Of a stretch of DNA of 64,000 bases, positions 53,465-62,561 are shown in pieces. How positions within the stretch are numbered: position 1 is the stretch's first letter; each line of letters begins with the position of its first letter. The translations under genes and the position numbers were made by a program. The notes under the pieces are model-generated. The model ran no database searches. It was not told the DNA's origin and was given only the letters and a program-made list of their open reading frames with translations. Origin of the DNA: Paenibacillus sp. (GTDB taxonomy: Bacteria > Bacillota > Bacilli > Paenibacillales > Paenibacillaceae); the NCBI GenBank assembly GCA_023512345.1, contig JAILZT010000001.1, forward strand, positions 124,001 to 188,000. Direction: 5' to 3'.

Positions 53465-55591
53465 TCATGATGGGATATCCAGCATAAGCATTTTTAGAAA
53501 TGACTTTTCAAATTCCAGCGCTCTAATGGGTTTGCTGAACAAGAAGCCTTGTGCTTCGTGACAATGCTGCTGCCGTAAAAACTGCAGTTGATCCTTATTC
53601 TCTACCCCCTCAGCGGTAACCTTAAGCTTCAGGTGATGAGCCATCGAAGTTATGGTTGAGACAATAGCCGCATCGTTGCTATCCTCCATAACCTCTTGAA
53701 CAAAGGAACGATCTATTTTCAAGCGATCTATCGGCATATTTTTCAAGTAATGCAGTGAGCTGTAGCCTGTACCAAAATCATCAATACTGATGTAGACTCC
53801 GAGCTCTTTTAATCGCTTCAGTTGGTCAAAGGTGGTTTCCTTATCAAGTGTCATGCTTTCTGTGATTTCCAAATCGACATAACAGGCATCTAGACCGATA
53901 TCACTTAGGATCGAGCCGATTTTCCCTGCCAAATTCGGCTGTAGGAACTGACGCATAGATAGATTGATGGACACGCAGATAGGCTGATAACCTGCATTCT
54001 GCCATAATTTGTTCTGCTGGCAAGCCGTTTTGAGCACCCATTCTCCAATCGATACTATTAACCCGCTCTCCTCTGCAATCGGAATGAATTCAGATGGAGA
54101 AACAAGCCCTCGCTTCGGATGATCCCACCGCAGCAGCGCCTCCATGCCTACAATTTCCTCGGTTTCAAGGTGAACCTGCGGCTGGTATACAAGGTAGAAT
54201 TCGTTTCGCTCAAGAGCTCTCCGCATATCATTTTCCAGCTTCAGACGTTCCTTGGCTTTCATCTGCATGGCTGGAACAAAGCGGCGAATTTCAACCCCTT
54301 GATCTTTGGCATTATGGACTGCTGTATCAGCATTTTGAATAAGTTGTTCAGCCGTTTCCCCATCACCAGGAAAGATACTCATCCCAAGGCTTAGCGAGAT
54401 ATGATATTCTCCTGATTCAAGCTGAATGGGCACTTCAAACAAGCCGAGCAGTTCCCTTGCCCGAGTCATACTTCCCTCAAGGCTCGACCTCTCCATCATC
54501 AGAAAGGCAAACTCATCAGCACCCATACTGAACAGTTCCTCATTACGTCTAGCTTCAGAGTTTATACGTTCGGATACCGTTTGCAGCATTCGGTCACCGG
54601 CAAAATGTCCAAGGGAATCATTAATATTTTTGAAGTGATTAATATTCATGATCACGAGCGCTGAAAATCCTTTACTTCTATCTTTCTCCCCTGCCACAAT
54701 CATATCTTCGACACGCTGCATCAAACGGCGCCTATTCGGAAGGCCCGTCAAATCATCATGATAGGCCAAATAATTAATTTGAGCTTCGATTTGCTGATTC
54801 TCTTGAAAGGGTTCTTCTATCGTCAACTGATAAACCCCTTGAAGCATTAGATAATAGGCAATACCACTGCAGATCATACCCATTAAGTAATCTAAATCGT
54901 TAACAGCTGCAAGATTCATAAAGAAGGCTTGTCCAAGAACAAAGAAAATTAGGGAACGAATAATAATCAGAAGGGAAGCAGACTTCTCCACTGTACCTGG
55001 AGATACAATGATAGCCACCGTCATCAAGTAGATAAACAGCACTACCATATCAATTATTTGTTTCAAAGTTTCAAGACCTGCTAGATTTATTAGCTGAGGA
55101 AATAGAGTTTGGCTTAAAGCAAACAATGCCAACGCAGATAATATCATTAAAAATGCTTTGCGAAATACTCTGCGTTTGTCGTTAATGGAGACCGGTGTAT
55201 CTTCTTTACTAAATATAAGCAATATCCCGATGGAACTTGCAAGACGTGAAAAGGTAAGAATCCATAATGATTCTCCTGAACTTATATAGGAAGATATGAA
55301 AGGTACACCGACAAAACTGAGAGTATGCAGAAGGTCAAAAATACTGACGCCTAAAAAAAGTGCAGCAGTATACAGCCTTCCCTTCGATAGTCGATTGGAG
55401 AAAAAAAGCCAACCTTGTGAAAAAACGGAGAATGCAAAGGCAACATTGCAGCAACCGGCAATGAGATAAAACGCAGATAGCATATCCAAATTGTCACCCT
55501 GATTTAATTGAGTGTGAAAAATCTGAAAAAGCAGGAAGAGCAATGCTCCACCTAAAGCTGCACGAATTGTCTTTTTCTCTTCTTGTTTCAT
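53465..55591 (-). CDS. Membrane-bound GGDEF-EAL cyclic-di-GMP protein with degenerate GGDEF
   Basis: A 708-residue membrane protein. The first 260 residues have about eight hydrophobic helices, a MASE-like sensor. The GGDEF domain (about 275-440) has FSMGADEFAF where GGDEF is expected; the second glycine is alanine, so cyclase activity is doubtful. The EAL domain (about 450-705) is intact: GMEALLRW, the metal-binding DDFGTGYSSL, and TAEGVEN. It is therefore likely a c-di-GMP phosphodiesterase with a possible GTP-sensing GGDEF. It is monocistronic on the minus strand. Confidence 0.85.
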   Translation of the reverse strand: MKQEEKKTIRAALGGALLFLLFQIFHTQLNQGDNLDMLSAFYLIAGCCNVAFAFSVFSQGWLFFSNRLSKGRLYTAALFLGVSIFDLLHTLSFVGVPFISSYISSGESLWILTFSRLASSIGILLIFSKEDTPVSINDKRRVFRKAFLMILSALALFALSQTLFPQLINLAGLETLKQIIDMVVLFIYLMTVAIIVSPGTVEKSASLLIIIRSLIFFVLGQAFFMNLAAVNDLDYLMGMICSGIAYYLMLQGVYQLTIEEPFQENQQIEAQINYLAYHDDLTGLPNRRRLMQRVEDMIVAGEKDRSKGFSALVIMNINHFKNINDSLGHFAGDRMLQTVSERINSEARRNEELFSMGADEFAFLMMERSSLEGSMTRARELLGLFEVPIQLESGEYHISLSLGMSIFPGDGETAEQLIQNADTAVHNAKDQGVEIRRFVPAMQMKAKERLKLENDMRRALERNEFYLVYQPQVHLETEEIVGMEALLRWDHPKRGLVSPSEFIPIAEESGLIVSIGEWVLKTACQQNKLWQNAGYQPICVSINLSMRQFLQPNLAGKIGSILSDIGLDACYVDLEITESMTLDKETTFDQLKRLKELGVYISIDDFGTGYSSLHYLKNMPIDRLKIDRSFVQEVMEDSNDAAIVSTITSMAHHLKLKVTAEGVENKDQLQFLRQQHCHEAQGFLFSKPIRALEFEKSFLKMLMLDIPS

Positions 55592-55673
55592 ATGTCCCTC
55601 GCGTCTAATAATAATATCTAATGTAAGAATGGATTTATTTATGTCCTATGTATAAATATCGGCTGGATAGATC

Positions 55674-55685
55674 TGTAATGTTACA
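55674..55685. promoter_or_regulatory. Perfect palindrome upstream of the GGDEF-EAL gene
   Basis: TGTAATGTTACA is a 5+2+5 inverted repeat about 83 bp upstream of the start. It is too short for a GlnR/TnrA box, so only a possible operator can be claimed. Confidence 0.2.
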
Positions 55686-55778
55686 CCCTTCTTTCGACAA
55701 TACAAAAGCAATATAATAGGGTTCCAGCTTATAAAGTTGAGAGTATGCATAAATATGAAGTCATCCAAGCTTGTCACT

Positions 55779-55816
55779 AAAAAAAAGCAGCTGCCCCCTG
55801 TTAGGGGCAGTGCTTC
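55779..55816 (-). terminator. Terminator of the DRE-TIM aldolase gene
   Basis: On the minus strand GCACTGCCCC and GGGGCAGCTGC form an imperfect stem followed by a run of T, just after the aldolase stop. Confidence 0.75.
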
Positions 55817-55822
55817 TGCGAG

Positions 55823-56788
55823 TTATTCTTTATCACCAAAAGTTACTTCTGGTGTTGTAAGTGTATCGAAGAAATCAACAGCTTTATCCTTATCCGAGGA
55901 GGAACGCAAAGCCATGGCAGAACGAGGATGCTCATCAAGAGTACCCGTAATCATATATGGGATGATATATCCCCACTCCTCTTTTTCCCGTAAAGGAATC
56001 ATCAGGCGTTCAACGATATCAAGTACTGGGCGCAGCGTATAACGAGTATTTTTCAAATGGGTAACAAGCAGCTCTGTAGGGCAATTGCCCGCCGCACGTC
56101 CCATTCCGTAACAGGAAGCGTCCAGTAGTTCTACACCCTTCTCTGCAGCAACCAGGGTATTGGAGAATGCCAACTGCAAATTATTATGGGTATGTACACC
56201 CAGACGTTTGTTTGGCAAGTGTGTTTGGAATTTCTCTATAAGATAATTCATATCATTATGATCTAGGCTTCCATAGGAATCTACGATGTAGACCACATCC
56301 ACTACACTTTCATTGATCTGTTCAAAAGCTTCTAACAATTCATTCTCCATTACATTGGATAATGCCATAATATTGATAGTTGTTTCATATCCTAAGTTAT
56401 GGAAGGTTTGTACTAATTGAAGTGCCTTGTCCACATCTTTACTGTAACAAGCAACACGAATTAGATCGAGCATGCTTTCGCTGCGCGGTAAAATGTCATT
56501 CTCATCTACACGACCAATATCCACAAGGGCAGAGAGCTTGGTGTGTCCCTTCTGAGGAATAACCTTACGGAGAAAATCATCATTAAGAAACCGCCATGGT
56601 CCCGCTCCTTCAGCACCCTTAAGCAGTTTAGGAGAATTTTTGTAGCCGATTTCCATATAATCAACACCAGCCTCATTAAGGCCCGCGTAAAGATTTTGTA
56701 CAAACTCTACACTGAAGTCCCAGTTGTTCACAAGTCCTCCATCACGGATGGTACAATCAACGATTTTGCTACGATTAATTTTCACCAT
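55823..56788 (-). CDS. DRE-TIM metallolyase/aldolase-like protein
   Basis: A 321-residue TIM-barrel protein of the HMG-CoA lyase/4-hydroxy-2-oxovalerate aldolase superfamily. The DRE-type motif is CTIRDGG (residues 12-18 of the chosen form), and the metal-binding HxH is seen in GVHTHNNLQLAF. Other features are EIGYKN, CYGMGRAAGNCPTE. ATG at 56788 has AGAGGAG 5 nt upstream and is chosen over the TTG at 56803. It is divergent from feoAB, with a Fur-like box in its promoter. The substrate is unknown. Members of the group occur in oxo-acid aldol cleavage and also in polysaccharide loci. Confidence 0.78.
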   Translation of the reverse strand: MVKINRSKIVDCTIRDGGLVNNWDFSVEFVQNLYAGLNEAGVDYMEIGYKNSPKLLKGAEGAGPWRFLNDDFLRKVIPQKGHTKLSALVDIGRVDENDILPRSESMLDLIRVACYSKDVDKALQLVQTFHNLGYETTINIMALSNVMENELLEAFEQINESVVDVVYIVDSYGSLDHNDMNYLIEKFQTHLPNKRLGVHTHNNLQLAFSNTLVAAEKGVELLDASCYGMGRAAGNCPTELLVTHLKNTRYTLRPVLDIVERLMIPLREKEEWGYIIPYMITGTLDEHPRSAMALRSSSDKDKAVDFFDTLTTPEVTFGDKE

Positions 56789-56837
56789 AAATTCTCCTCT
56801 CAACTATATACATCAACATTATCCCACCATATCCGAT

Positions 56838-56852
56838 AGGCAATCATTATCA
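56838..56852 (-). promoter_or_regulatory. Fur-like box upstream of the DRE-TIM aldolase gene
   Basis: On the minus strand TGATAAT-G-ATTGCCT matches the 7-1-7 Fur pattern (TGATAAT-N-ATTATCA) in the left half fully and the right half in 4 of 7. It lies 50-64 nt upstream of the aldolase ATG. Confidence 0.4.
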
Positions 56853-56930
56853 TTCATAATACTTTAGTAAAGATTAAAATGTAAAGAATATTTCACCCTT
56901 CTCCCATATATGTTAATGATATCGTTTGTA

Positions 56931-56946
56931 TGTGACTTATGTCACA
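56931..56946. promoter_or_regulatory. Fnr/Crp-type box upstream of feoA
   Basis: TGTGACTTATGTCACA is a perfect TGTGA-N6-TCACA palindrome. The predicted -10 hexamer TACATT at 56968-56973 puts the box centre about 41.5 bp upstream of the start of transcription, the classical class II position of Fnr/Crp activators. Confidence 0.6.
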
Positions 56947-56985
56947 GAAGATAAGACGAAATAATGCTACATTACAGAAAACAAT

Positions 56986-57000
56986 TGAGATTGATTATCA
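56986..57000 (+). promoter_or_regulatory. Fur-like box in the feoA leader
   Basis: TGAGATTGATTATCA matches the 7-1-7 Fur pattern at 13 of 14 positions. It lies just after the predicted transcription start and 23 bp before feoA, a repressor position. Confidence 0.6.
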
Positions 57001-57022
57001 GTCTCTTTCGGAGGGATAACAA

Positions 57023-57265
57023 ATGGTCACAATACCCTGCTCCCTACTACAATTACAACCGGGCTCAATGGGCTCGATTCATAAAATTGAGGGAATGAAT
57101 CCCACATTGCGCCGTCGACTTGCTGACCTTGGCGTATCGGAAGGCGTCCTAATCAGCCTAAAAGGAAAGGGCCCTTTTCTGGGACCTGTTACTCTTGAGT
57201 GCAACGGTCAGCTGTTCGCTATCCGCCGTAAGGAAGCTTTAAGGATCGAGGTAAACGTCTCATGA
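57023..57265 (+). CDS. feoA: Ferrous iron transport protein A
   Basis: An 80-residue SH3-like FeoA protein. LLQLQPGSMGSIHKIEGMNPTLRRRLADLGVSEGVLI is the family signature. CGGAGGG precedes the ATG. It overlaps feoB by 4 nt (ATGA). It supports FeoB-driven iron(II) uptake at the membrane, without a known catalytic role. Confidence 0.92.
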   Translation: MVTIPCSLLQLQPGSMGSIHKIEGMNPTLRRRLADLGVSEGVLISLKGKGPFLGPVTLECNGQLFAIRRKEALRIEVNVS

Positions 57266-59274
57266 GTTCAATCGCATTAGTTGGCAATCCAAACACTGGG
57301 AAAACCTCTCTATTCAATACCCTAACTTCATCCTATGAATACGTTGGAAACTGGGCTGGGGTAACCGTAGAGAAAAAAGTAGGCAACCTAAAGAATGGTG
57401 CCGGTAAACTGATTGACCTCCCCGGGATTTACTCTCTGCACCCTCTCTCACGTGATGAAGGCGTAGCCGCTCAATACTTGCTTGAAGAATCACCAGAAGC
57501 GCTCATCAACATTGTGGATGCCTCACAGCTGGAACGGAATCTACTGCTCACACTGCAATTGCTCGAATATGGTAAACCGACTGTACTGGGACTCAATATG
57601 ATGGATGTTGCGAAAGCACGCGGCATTCATGTAAATCCTGCAGTTCTGGAGTCCCGCCTAGGCATTTCTGTGCTCCCGCTTATCGCCAGGACCGGTAAAG
57701 GCAGTGGACAGGTTCTTAATATTCTGGAGAAAGCCTCATCCATTCCTCCTGTTCATTTCAAACTAGATTACGGCGATATCACCGAATCAGCCATATCTTC
57801 TATTGAAAAAGAATTACAGAAAACAGCTCATTTGCCTAATCACCGTTGGGTCGCTTTGCAATTGCTGGAGCAGAACCCGGTAGTCCTTGAATTTATTAAA
57901 TCTCGTGTAGATACAGTCAAGTTATTAGCTATATGTGAGGCTTGTCAAAGCGAACTGCAAATTAAAAAACTGGCCTTAACTCTTCCTCAGTGGATTCGTT
58001 CCATTCGTATGGATTATATTCGATCGATTTGCATAGCTGCTCTGGATACATCCGGTCAAAAACCGCATAACCTGACGGAACGGCTTGATTCCGTGTTAAC
58101 TCACCGTTTTTTGGGAATGCCTTTGTTCATATTCTTTATGTATGCATTATTCAAAACCACCTTTGATTGGGTAGGCGGACCTTTATCAGATCTTCTAGAT
58201 GGTCTAATCTCCGGCCCTTTAAGCGACGGAGCGTCTTCGCTGCTTCAATCTATCGGAGCTTCCAGCTTCACTCATGCACTCATTGTCGACGGTATTATCG
58301 GTGGTGTGGGCGGCGTTTTGGTCTTCGTCCCACAGATTTTCATTCTATTTCTAATTATCTCGTTTCTAGAGGATTCCGGATACATGGCCCGCGTATGTCT
58401 GCTAATGGACAGCACCATGGAGAGAATGGGCCTGAATGGCAAAGCCTTTATTCCTTTTATTATAGGATTTGGCTGTAATGTCCCAGCAATTATGGCTGCG
58501 CGCAGTATTGAACAGCCTAAGGACCGAATGCTGACTACGCTCCTTATGCCGTTGATGTCCTGCTCGGCGAGACTTCCAGTATACGCCCTATTCGCAGCTG
58601 TATTCTTCCCGACTCAACAGGCAGCCGCTATATTGTCCATGTATGTGATGGGTATTATATTCGCATTGTTGTTATGTAAGCTGTTCTCCAAATTCTTATT
58701 TAAAAATGAAGCCTCAATCTTTATTATCGAGCTTCCACCTTACCGTCTACCGCAGATCAAAACGCTCTCACGCAGTACTTGGGAGAAGGGCAAAGGGTTT
58801 CTGCGCAAAGCAGGTACAATTATCCTTGCCGGTTCCGTTATTATCTGGTTAATGTCTTATGCTGGACCGAGCGGGTTTGGTGTAGAAATGGACTCCAGTT
58901 ATTTGGCTAAATTCGGAGGGCTGATTGCTCCTTTGCTTGAGCCGCTGGGCTTCGGAACTTGGCAAGCAGGTTCCACACTCGTTCCGGGATTCCTGGCTAA
59001 AGAAGTTGTTGTATCTACAATGAACATCATATATCACAGTCCGGATGCTGCCGGATTGCAAAGTCAAATATCTGAGGTATTTACACCCCTGAGCTCTATC
59101 AGCTTTATGGCCTTTATTCTGCTCTATATTCCTTGCCTGGCTACAGTAGGTGTTATCAAAAAGGAAACAGCTTCCTGGAAGTGGACTTTCTTCTCTATGG
59201 GTTATTCACTTGTACTGGCGTACATTGTATCATTGATTATTTTCCAAGGCGGACGATTGTTAGGCTGGGCATAA
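57262..59274 (+). CDS. feoB: Ferrous iron transporter FeoB
   Basis: A 670-residue GTPase-membrane protein. The G domain shows G1 GNPNTGKTS (8-16), switch region YVGNWAGVTVEKK, G3 DLPG, and G4 LNMMD. It is followed by a helical GDI-like spacer and about eight to nine hydrophobic helices with the Gate motif IPFIIGFGCNVPAIMAARS and CSARLPVYALF. It moves Fe2+ into the cell with GTP hydrolysis. It is in the feoA operon, with the small Cys-rich gene after it. Length is normal for Firmicute FeoB. Confidence 0.93.
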   Translation: MSSIALVGNPNTGKTSLFNTLTSSYEYVGNWAGVTVEKKVGNLKNGAGKLIDLPGIYSLHPLSRDEGVAAQYLLEESPEALINIVDASQLERNLLLTLQLLEYGKPTVLGLNMMDVAKARGIHVNPAVLESRLGISVLPLIARTGKGSGQVLNILEKASSIPPVHFKLDYGDITESAISSIEKELQKTAHLPNHRWVALQLLEQNPVVLEFIKSRVDTVKLLAICEACQSELQIKKLALTLPQWIRSIRMDYIRSICIAALDTSGQKPHNLTERLDSVLTHRFLGMPLFIFFMYALFKTTFDWVGGPLSDLLDGLISGPLSDGASSLLQSIGASSFTHALIVDGIIGGVGGVLVFVPQIFILFLIISFLEDSGYMARVCLLMDSTMERMGLNGKAFIPFIIGFGCNVPAIMAARSIEQPKDRMLTTLLMPLMSCSARLPVYALFAAVFFPTQQAAAILSMYVMGIIFALLLCKLFSKFLFKNEASIFIIELPPYRLPQIKTLSRSTWEKGKGFLRKAGTIILAGSVIIWLMSYAGPSGFGVEMDSSYLAKFGGLIAPLLEPLGFGTWQAGSTLVPGFLAKEVVVSTMNIIYHSPDAAGLQSQISEVFTPLSSISFMAFILLYIPCLATVGVIKKETASWKWTFFSMGYSLVLAYIVSLIIFQGGRLLGWA

Positions 59275-59316
59275 ACGGATAATCATGCAGATTTTCAAGG
59301 AAAGTGGGGCTTGGCG

Positions 59317-59496
59317 ATGATAAATGTGTTGATTGTAGGCCTTATCTTCGGATATTCAGGCTGGATGCTGTACCGTCATGTACAGAAGGGTAAAAAGGGA
59401 GCTTGTGCTGGCTGTGACAAGGGAAAAACCTGTGAGGCGGCGTCATTGGACTCACCATTCTCCTGTGGCGGGGGAGCTATCAATAGCAAGCAATAA
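59317..59496 (+). CDS. FeoB-associated Cys-rich membrane protein
   Basis: A 59-residue protein with an N-terminal hydrophobic helix (INVLIVGLIFGYSGWML) and a CAGCDKGKTC plus SCGGG cysteine cluster. This is the pattern of the small FeoB-associated proteins found after feoB in Firmicutes. ATG at 59317 with AAGGAAAGTGGGG upstream is chosen. Cys residues may bind iron. It is the fourth gene-like element of the feo operon. Confidence 0.8.
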   Translation: MINVLIVGLIFGYSGWMLYRHVQKGKKGACAGCDKGKTCEAASLDSPFSCGGGAINSKQ

Positions 59497-59613
59497 TTAC
59501 AAATTATTTCCTACTACAGGATTACATTTAAAAAATAAATGGTTTAAACTCTTGGGAGACGGGTATGTTTGTTATAAGCAATTACAACCAGACTCACCAA
59601 GGAGGGAATAACA

Positions 59614-59751
59614 ATGAATACTAAGAAAACACTGTTTACAACCCTAGCGCTCGGTGCCGTTTATCTAATGAAGAACAAGGAAACTCGTGATAAAGTAATG
59701 AATGGTCTTCAGTCCTTTACAAAGGCTAAAAAACCAAGCAGCACCATCTAA
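59614..59751 (+). CDS. Small basic protein downstream of the feo operon
   Basis: A 45-residue ORF (MNTKKTLFTTLALGAVYLM at the start, AKKPSSTI at the end) with AAGGAGGG 8 nt ahead of ATG. It has one hydrophobic helix and a Lys-rich tail. No family is recognised. A strong terminator follows after 10 bp. Confidence 0.55.
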   Translation: MNTKKTLFTTLALGAVYLMKNKETRDKVMNGLQSFTKAKKPSSTI

Positions 59752-59761
59752 GTATAGTTGT

Positions 59762-59806
59762 AAAATACCCGCTATTCCCTTAACTGGGATTAGCGGGTAT
59801 TTTATT
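59762..59806 (+). terminator. Terminator of the feo region
   Basis: AAAATACCCGCT and AGCGGGTATTTT pair, with inner AATCCC/GGGATT partly matched, followed by TATT. It sits between the convergent feo and pepA genes and may work on both strands. Confidence 0.8.
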
Positions 59807-59827
59807 ATTGCTAATCTAACGTTCCTT

Positions 59828-61351
59828 CTATTTCTCGGCTTGGCTAATCAACCACTCCAGAATGGTTCGGACCATAACTCCTGTAGCTCCTTTAGAGTGA
59901 ACTCCACGCTCCTTGGCAAGAAAAGCTGTTCCAGCAATATCCAAGTGTATCCAAGGCTTTTCTTCTGCAAAGGTGCCAATAAACAGACCTGCGGTTATAG
60001 CCGCTCCATACCCTCCTGTAGCATTTCGGATATCCGCGACCTCGCTTTTTAACATTTCCTTAAATTCAGGGTAGGCAGGCAGGGGCCAGATTTTCTCTCC
60101 TGACCTTAGGGATGCTTCTGTGAACTCCTTTAAAAAAGATTCATCGTTCGTAACAACACCTGTAGCGACGTCTCCTAAAGTGGAAAGCACAGCTCCAGTA
60201 AGTGTGGCAATATCTATGATGCGTTCAGCGCCCCACTCTCTGGCATAGGTAAGCGCATCTGCCAGCACAATCCGGCCTTCCGCGTCTGTATTTAAAACCT
60301 CTATTGTACGCCCGCTCAGAGAGGTGATAACATCACCAGGTTTGAAGGCATTCGCTGACAGCATATTCTCAGCGGACGGAATCACCATCACCACGTTAAT
60401 CCGCGGCCGCAATCTCCCCAGAGCCTCTGCAACACCCAGTACAGCCGCTGCCCCACCCATATCGCTGATCATATTCTCCATCCCTGGAGCACGCTTAAGT
60501 GAGACACCACCCGTATCAAAAGTGATTCCTTTACCCACAAGACCCACAGCATTCTCCCATTGGTCTGTTCCTTGATATCGAATAACAATCATACGCGGAG
60601 GATTACTGCTGCCCTTTCCTACAGCCCATAATCCCCCCATCCCTTTTGCCACAATCTCGCGTTCATCCAATACCTCTACAGGGAATCCATATTTCTCCGC
60701 AATGTGCACCGCAGAAACAGCCAGATCTGCCGGAACCAGCATATTCCCAGGAATATTAGTTAAGTTGCGTGCGATAAGAGCAGCGTCTCCAAAGGCCTGC
60801 CCCCGCTCTAATCCTGTAGTCCATTGTTGAACTTCGGATTCTTCTAACTGATTCTCCCTGTAGAACATAATTGAAGACAGGCCACCATATGGAGATTGAT
60901 CTTGTTTGTAATGTTGTCTTACATAGCCTCCGAGTATAAGGCCCTCACTGAAGGCTTGCGCCGTTACTGCCAGATTTACGCCCTTCGTCCATTCGCTGAT
61001 ATCGCTCGGGATAGGGATTACAAGCTTTTCAACTTTAAGTTTAACTGCCGCCCGGGCAATATTCGCAAACATTAGTCGTAAATCATCTGAACTAAGAACA
61101 CGATCTCCCCTGCCGACTAATATGGCGACAGGAAAGCCGGGATCCTTATCTAAAGGCAGAATATATATTTGCTGCAATTTCCCTTCGAATAGCCCCAGGG
61201 TGCCCAGCTTGCTGATTTTGGAATCCCATTCAGATATAAGCCCATCACTCTTTATTTGGAGTTCCGATACAATCTGTACCAGAACGTCACCTTGCAGCTC
61301 GGAAAATGGGACTCCGTTATTCCATGCTATCTTCATAAATACGTCCACCAC
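59828..61351 (-). CDS. pepA: Leucyl aminopeptidase (M17)
   Basis: A 507-residue M17 leucine aminopeptidase. The C-terminal catalytic half shows the active-site Lys in VGKGITFDTGGVSLK, DMGGAAAVLG, and the signature NTDAEGRIVLADALTYA holding metal ligands and the catalytic Arg. The N-terminal half is the usual macrodomain-like segment. It removes N-terminal Leu and related residues from peptides. It follows a histidine kinase gene and has its own upstream region. Confidence 0.92.
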   Translation of the reverse strand: MVDVFMKIAWNNGVPFSELQGDVLVQIVSELQIKSDGLISEWDSKISKLGTLGLFEGKLQQIYILPLDKDPGFPVAILVGRGDRVLSSDDLRLMFANIARAAVKLKVEKLVIPIPSDISEWTKGVNLAVTAQAFSEGLILGGYVRQHYKQDQSPYGGLSSIMFYRENQLEESEVQQWTTGLERGQAFGDAALIARNLTNIPGNMLVPADLAVSAVHIAEKYGFPVEVLDEREIVAKGMGGLWAVGKGSSNPPRMIVIRYQGTDQWENAVGLVGKGITFDTGGVSLKRAPGMENMISDMGGAAAVLGVAEALGRLRPRINVVMVIPSAENMLSANAFKPGDVITSLSGRTIEVLNTDAEGRIVLADALTYAREWGAERIIDIATLTGAVLSTLGDVATGVVTNDESFLKEFTEASLRSGEKIWPLPAYPEFKEMLKSEVADIRNATGGYGAAITAGLFIGTFAEEKPWIHLDIAGTAFLAKERGVHSKGATGVMVRTILEWLISQAEK

Positions 61352-61383
61352 CCTTTAATATATCTTATGCATTGTAACACAAT

Positions 61384-61432
61384 AAGGCTGATCTCCTTCG
61401 GCAAATGCAGAACCGTAAGAGATCAGCCTATG
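61384..61432 (-). terminator. Terminator-like hairpin of the histidine kinase gene
   Basis: AGGCTGATCTC and GAGATCAGCCT (11-bp perfect) frame a 24-nt loop, then TTATTGTG on the minus strand. It is between the kinase stop and the pepA start. Confidence 0.55.
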
Positions 61433-61457
61433 TTACAAACACATCATTGTGGTTATC

Positions 61458-62561
61458 TTATTGAATTAGAGGAAGCGAGATAACAAAACTGGTGCCTTCA
61501 TTAACTACGCTGCTGACTGAAATGCATCCTCCATGATTTTTGATAATTTGGTCGCTGACAGATAGACCCAGTCCCGTCCCATTTTTCTTCGTGGTAAAGA
61601 AGGGATTAAATAACCGATCCAGGGTACAGAGGTCCATCCCTTTGCCATTATCAGAAATGAAAATACGCACCTGAGCTCCCTCTCGGCGTGCTCCAATCTC
61701 AATTCTGCCTGTATAATCATCGACTCGTTCCATAATCGCTTCCATTGCATTTCTTATCATATTAATTACAACCTGCTTAATTTGTTTTGCATCTACTGAT
61801 ATACTCAATTCCTCTGAAAAAGGATGAAGGTGAATCTCGCAGCCTTTCATCAAGGCTTCACTCTCAGTCAGAAGGATGACCTCTCTTAGCAGCATGGATA
61901 CTGGAATTACTGCCGCTTGGGGAATTGAAGGTTTGGAGGAAGCAAGGAATTCATGAATAATATCATTGGCACGATCAATTTCAACTAGAATAATTTTGGC
62001 ATACTCTTCCTTACCCAGTTGAGTCAGGTGAGGCCGAAGCAATTGGATAAATCCACGTATGGATGTCAATGGATTGCGAATCTCATGAGCAATCGAAGCA
62101 GCGAGCTTTCCCAGCATAGCCAAGTTATCATTCTGATAAGCTGTGTGTTCAATTTTTTTGTAATCGGAGATTTCCTTAATAACAAATAGATACTGCCCAT
62201 TCATCTTTTCCCCGTAAGTCACGGTTACTCTCCAATAACGGCCAAACTCATCTACAAATTCACTAGCTGAATTGCCCTTGTATATCGTTTCCCTGTAAAT
62301 ACTTAATACTCTTCTCTTCTGAGCGCGACTTAATTGAACATGAGTTAACATACTGATGATGGTAGATCCCACAAGAGCATGGCGCTTTAGCCCCAAAATT
62401 CCATACATTTGGTTGTTAATAAAGCTGAGGATACCGTCTTCATCAAAAAGCATAATTCCACTTTCCAAGTTCTCTAGAACGTTCTCATATGTAGTATTCA
62501 TGAGGCCGGATTGAAATGATCTTGCTGATAACAGCAAACCTTCCTGATATTCGCGTAACAT
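61458..62561 (-). CDS. PAS-domain sensor histidine kinase (Kin-like)
   Basis: A 367-residue soluble kinase. PAS domain about 25-140 (LENLESGIMLFDEDGILSFINN), the phospho-accepting His in LAASIAHEIRNPLTSIRGF (about 163), and ATP site motifs NMIRNAMEA, DNGKGMD, FFTTKKNGTGLGL. There is no membrane segment and no partner response regulator next to it, so it is an orphan kinase, similar to sporulation kinases feeding a phosphorelay. Its start (GGGGGAAC, ATG) is acceptable. Confidence 0.86.
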   Translation of the reverse strand: MLREYQEGLLLSARSFQSGLMNTTYENVLENLESGIMLFDEDGILSFINNQMYGILGLKRHALVGSTIISMLTHVQLSRAQKRRVLSIYRETIYKGNSASEFVDEFGRYWRVTVTYGEKMNGQYLFVIKEISDYKKIEHTAYQNDNLAMLGKLAASIAHEIRNPLTSIRGFIQLLRPHLTQLGKEEYAKIILVEIDRANDIIHEFLASSKPSIPQAAVIPVSMLLREVILLTESEALMKGCEIHLHPFSEELSISVDAKQIKQVVINMIRNAMEAIMERVDDYTGRIEIGARREGAQVRIFISDNGKGMDLCTLDRLFNPFFTTKKNGTGLGLSVSDQIIKNHGGCISVSSVVNEGTSFVISLPLIQ

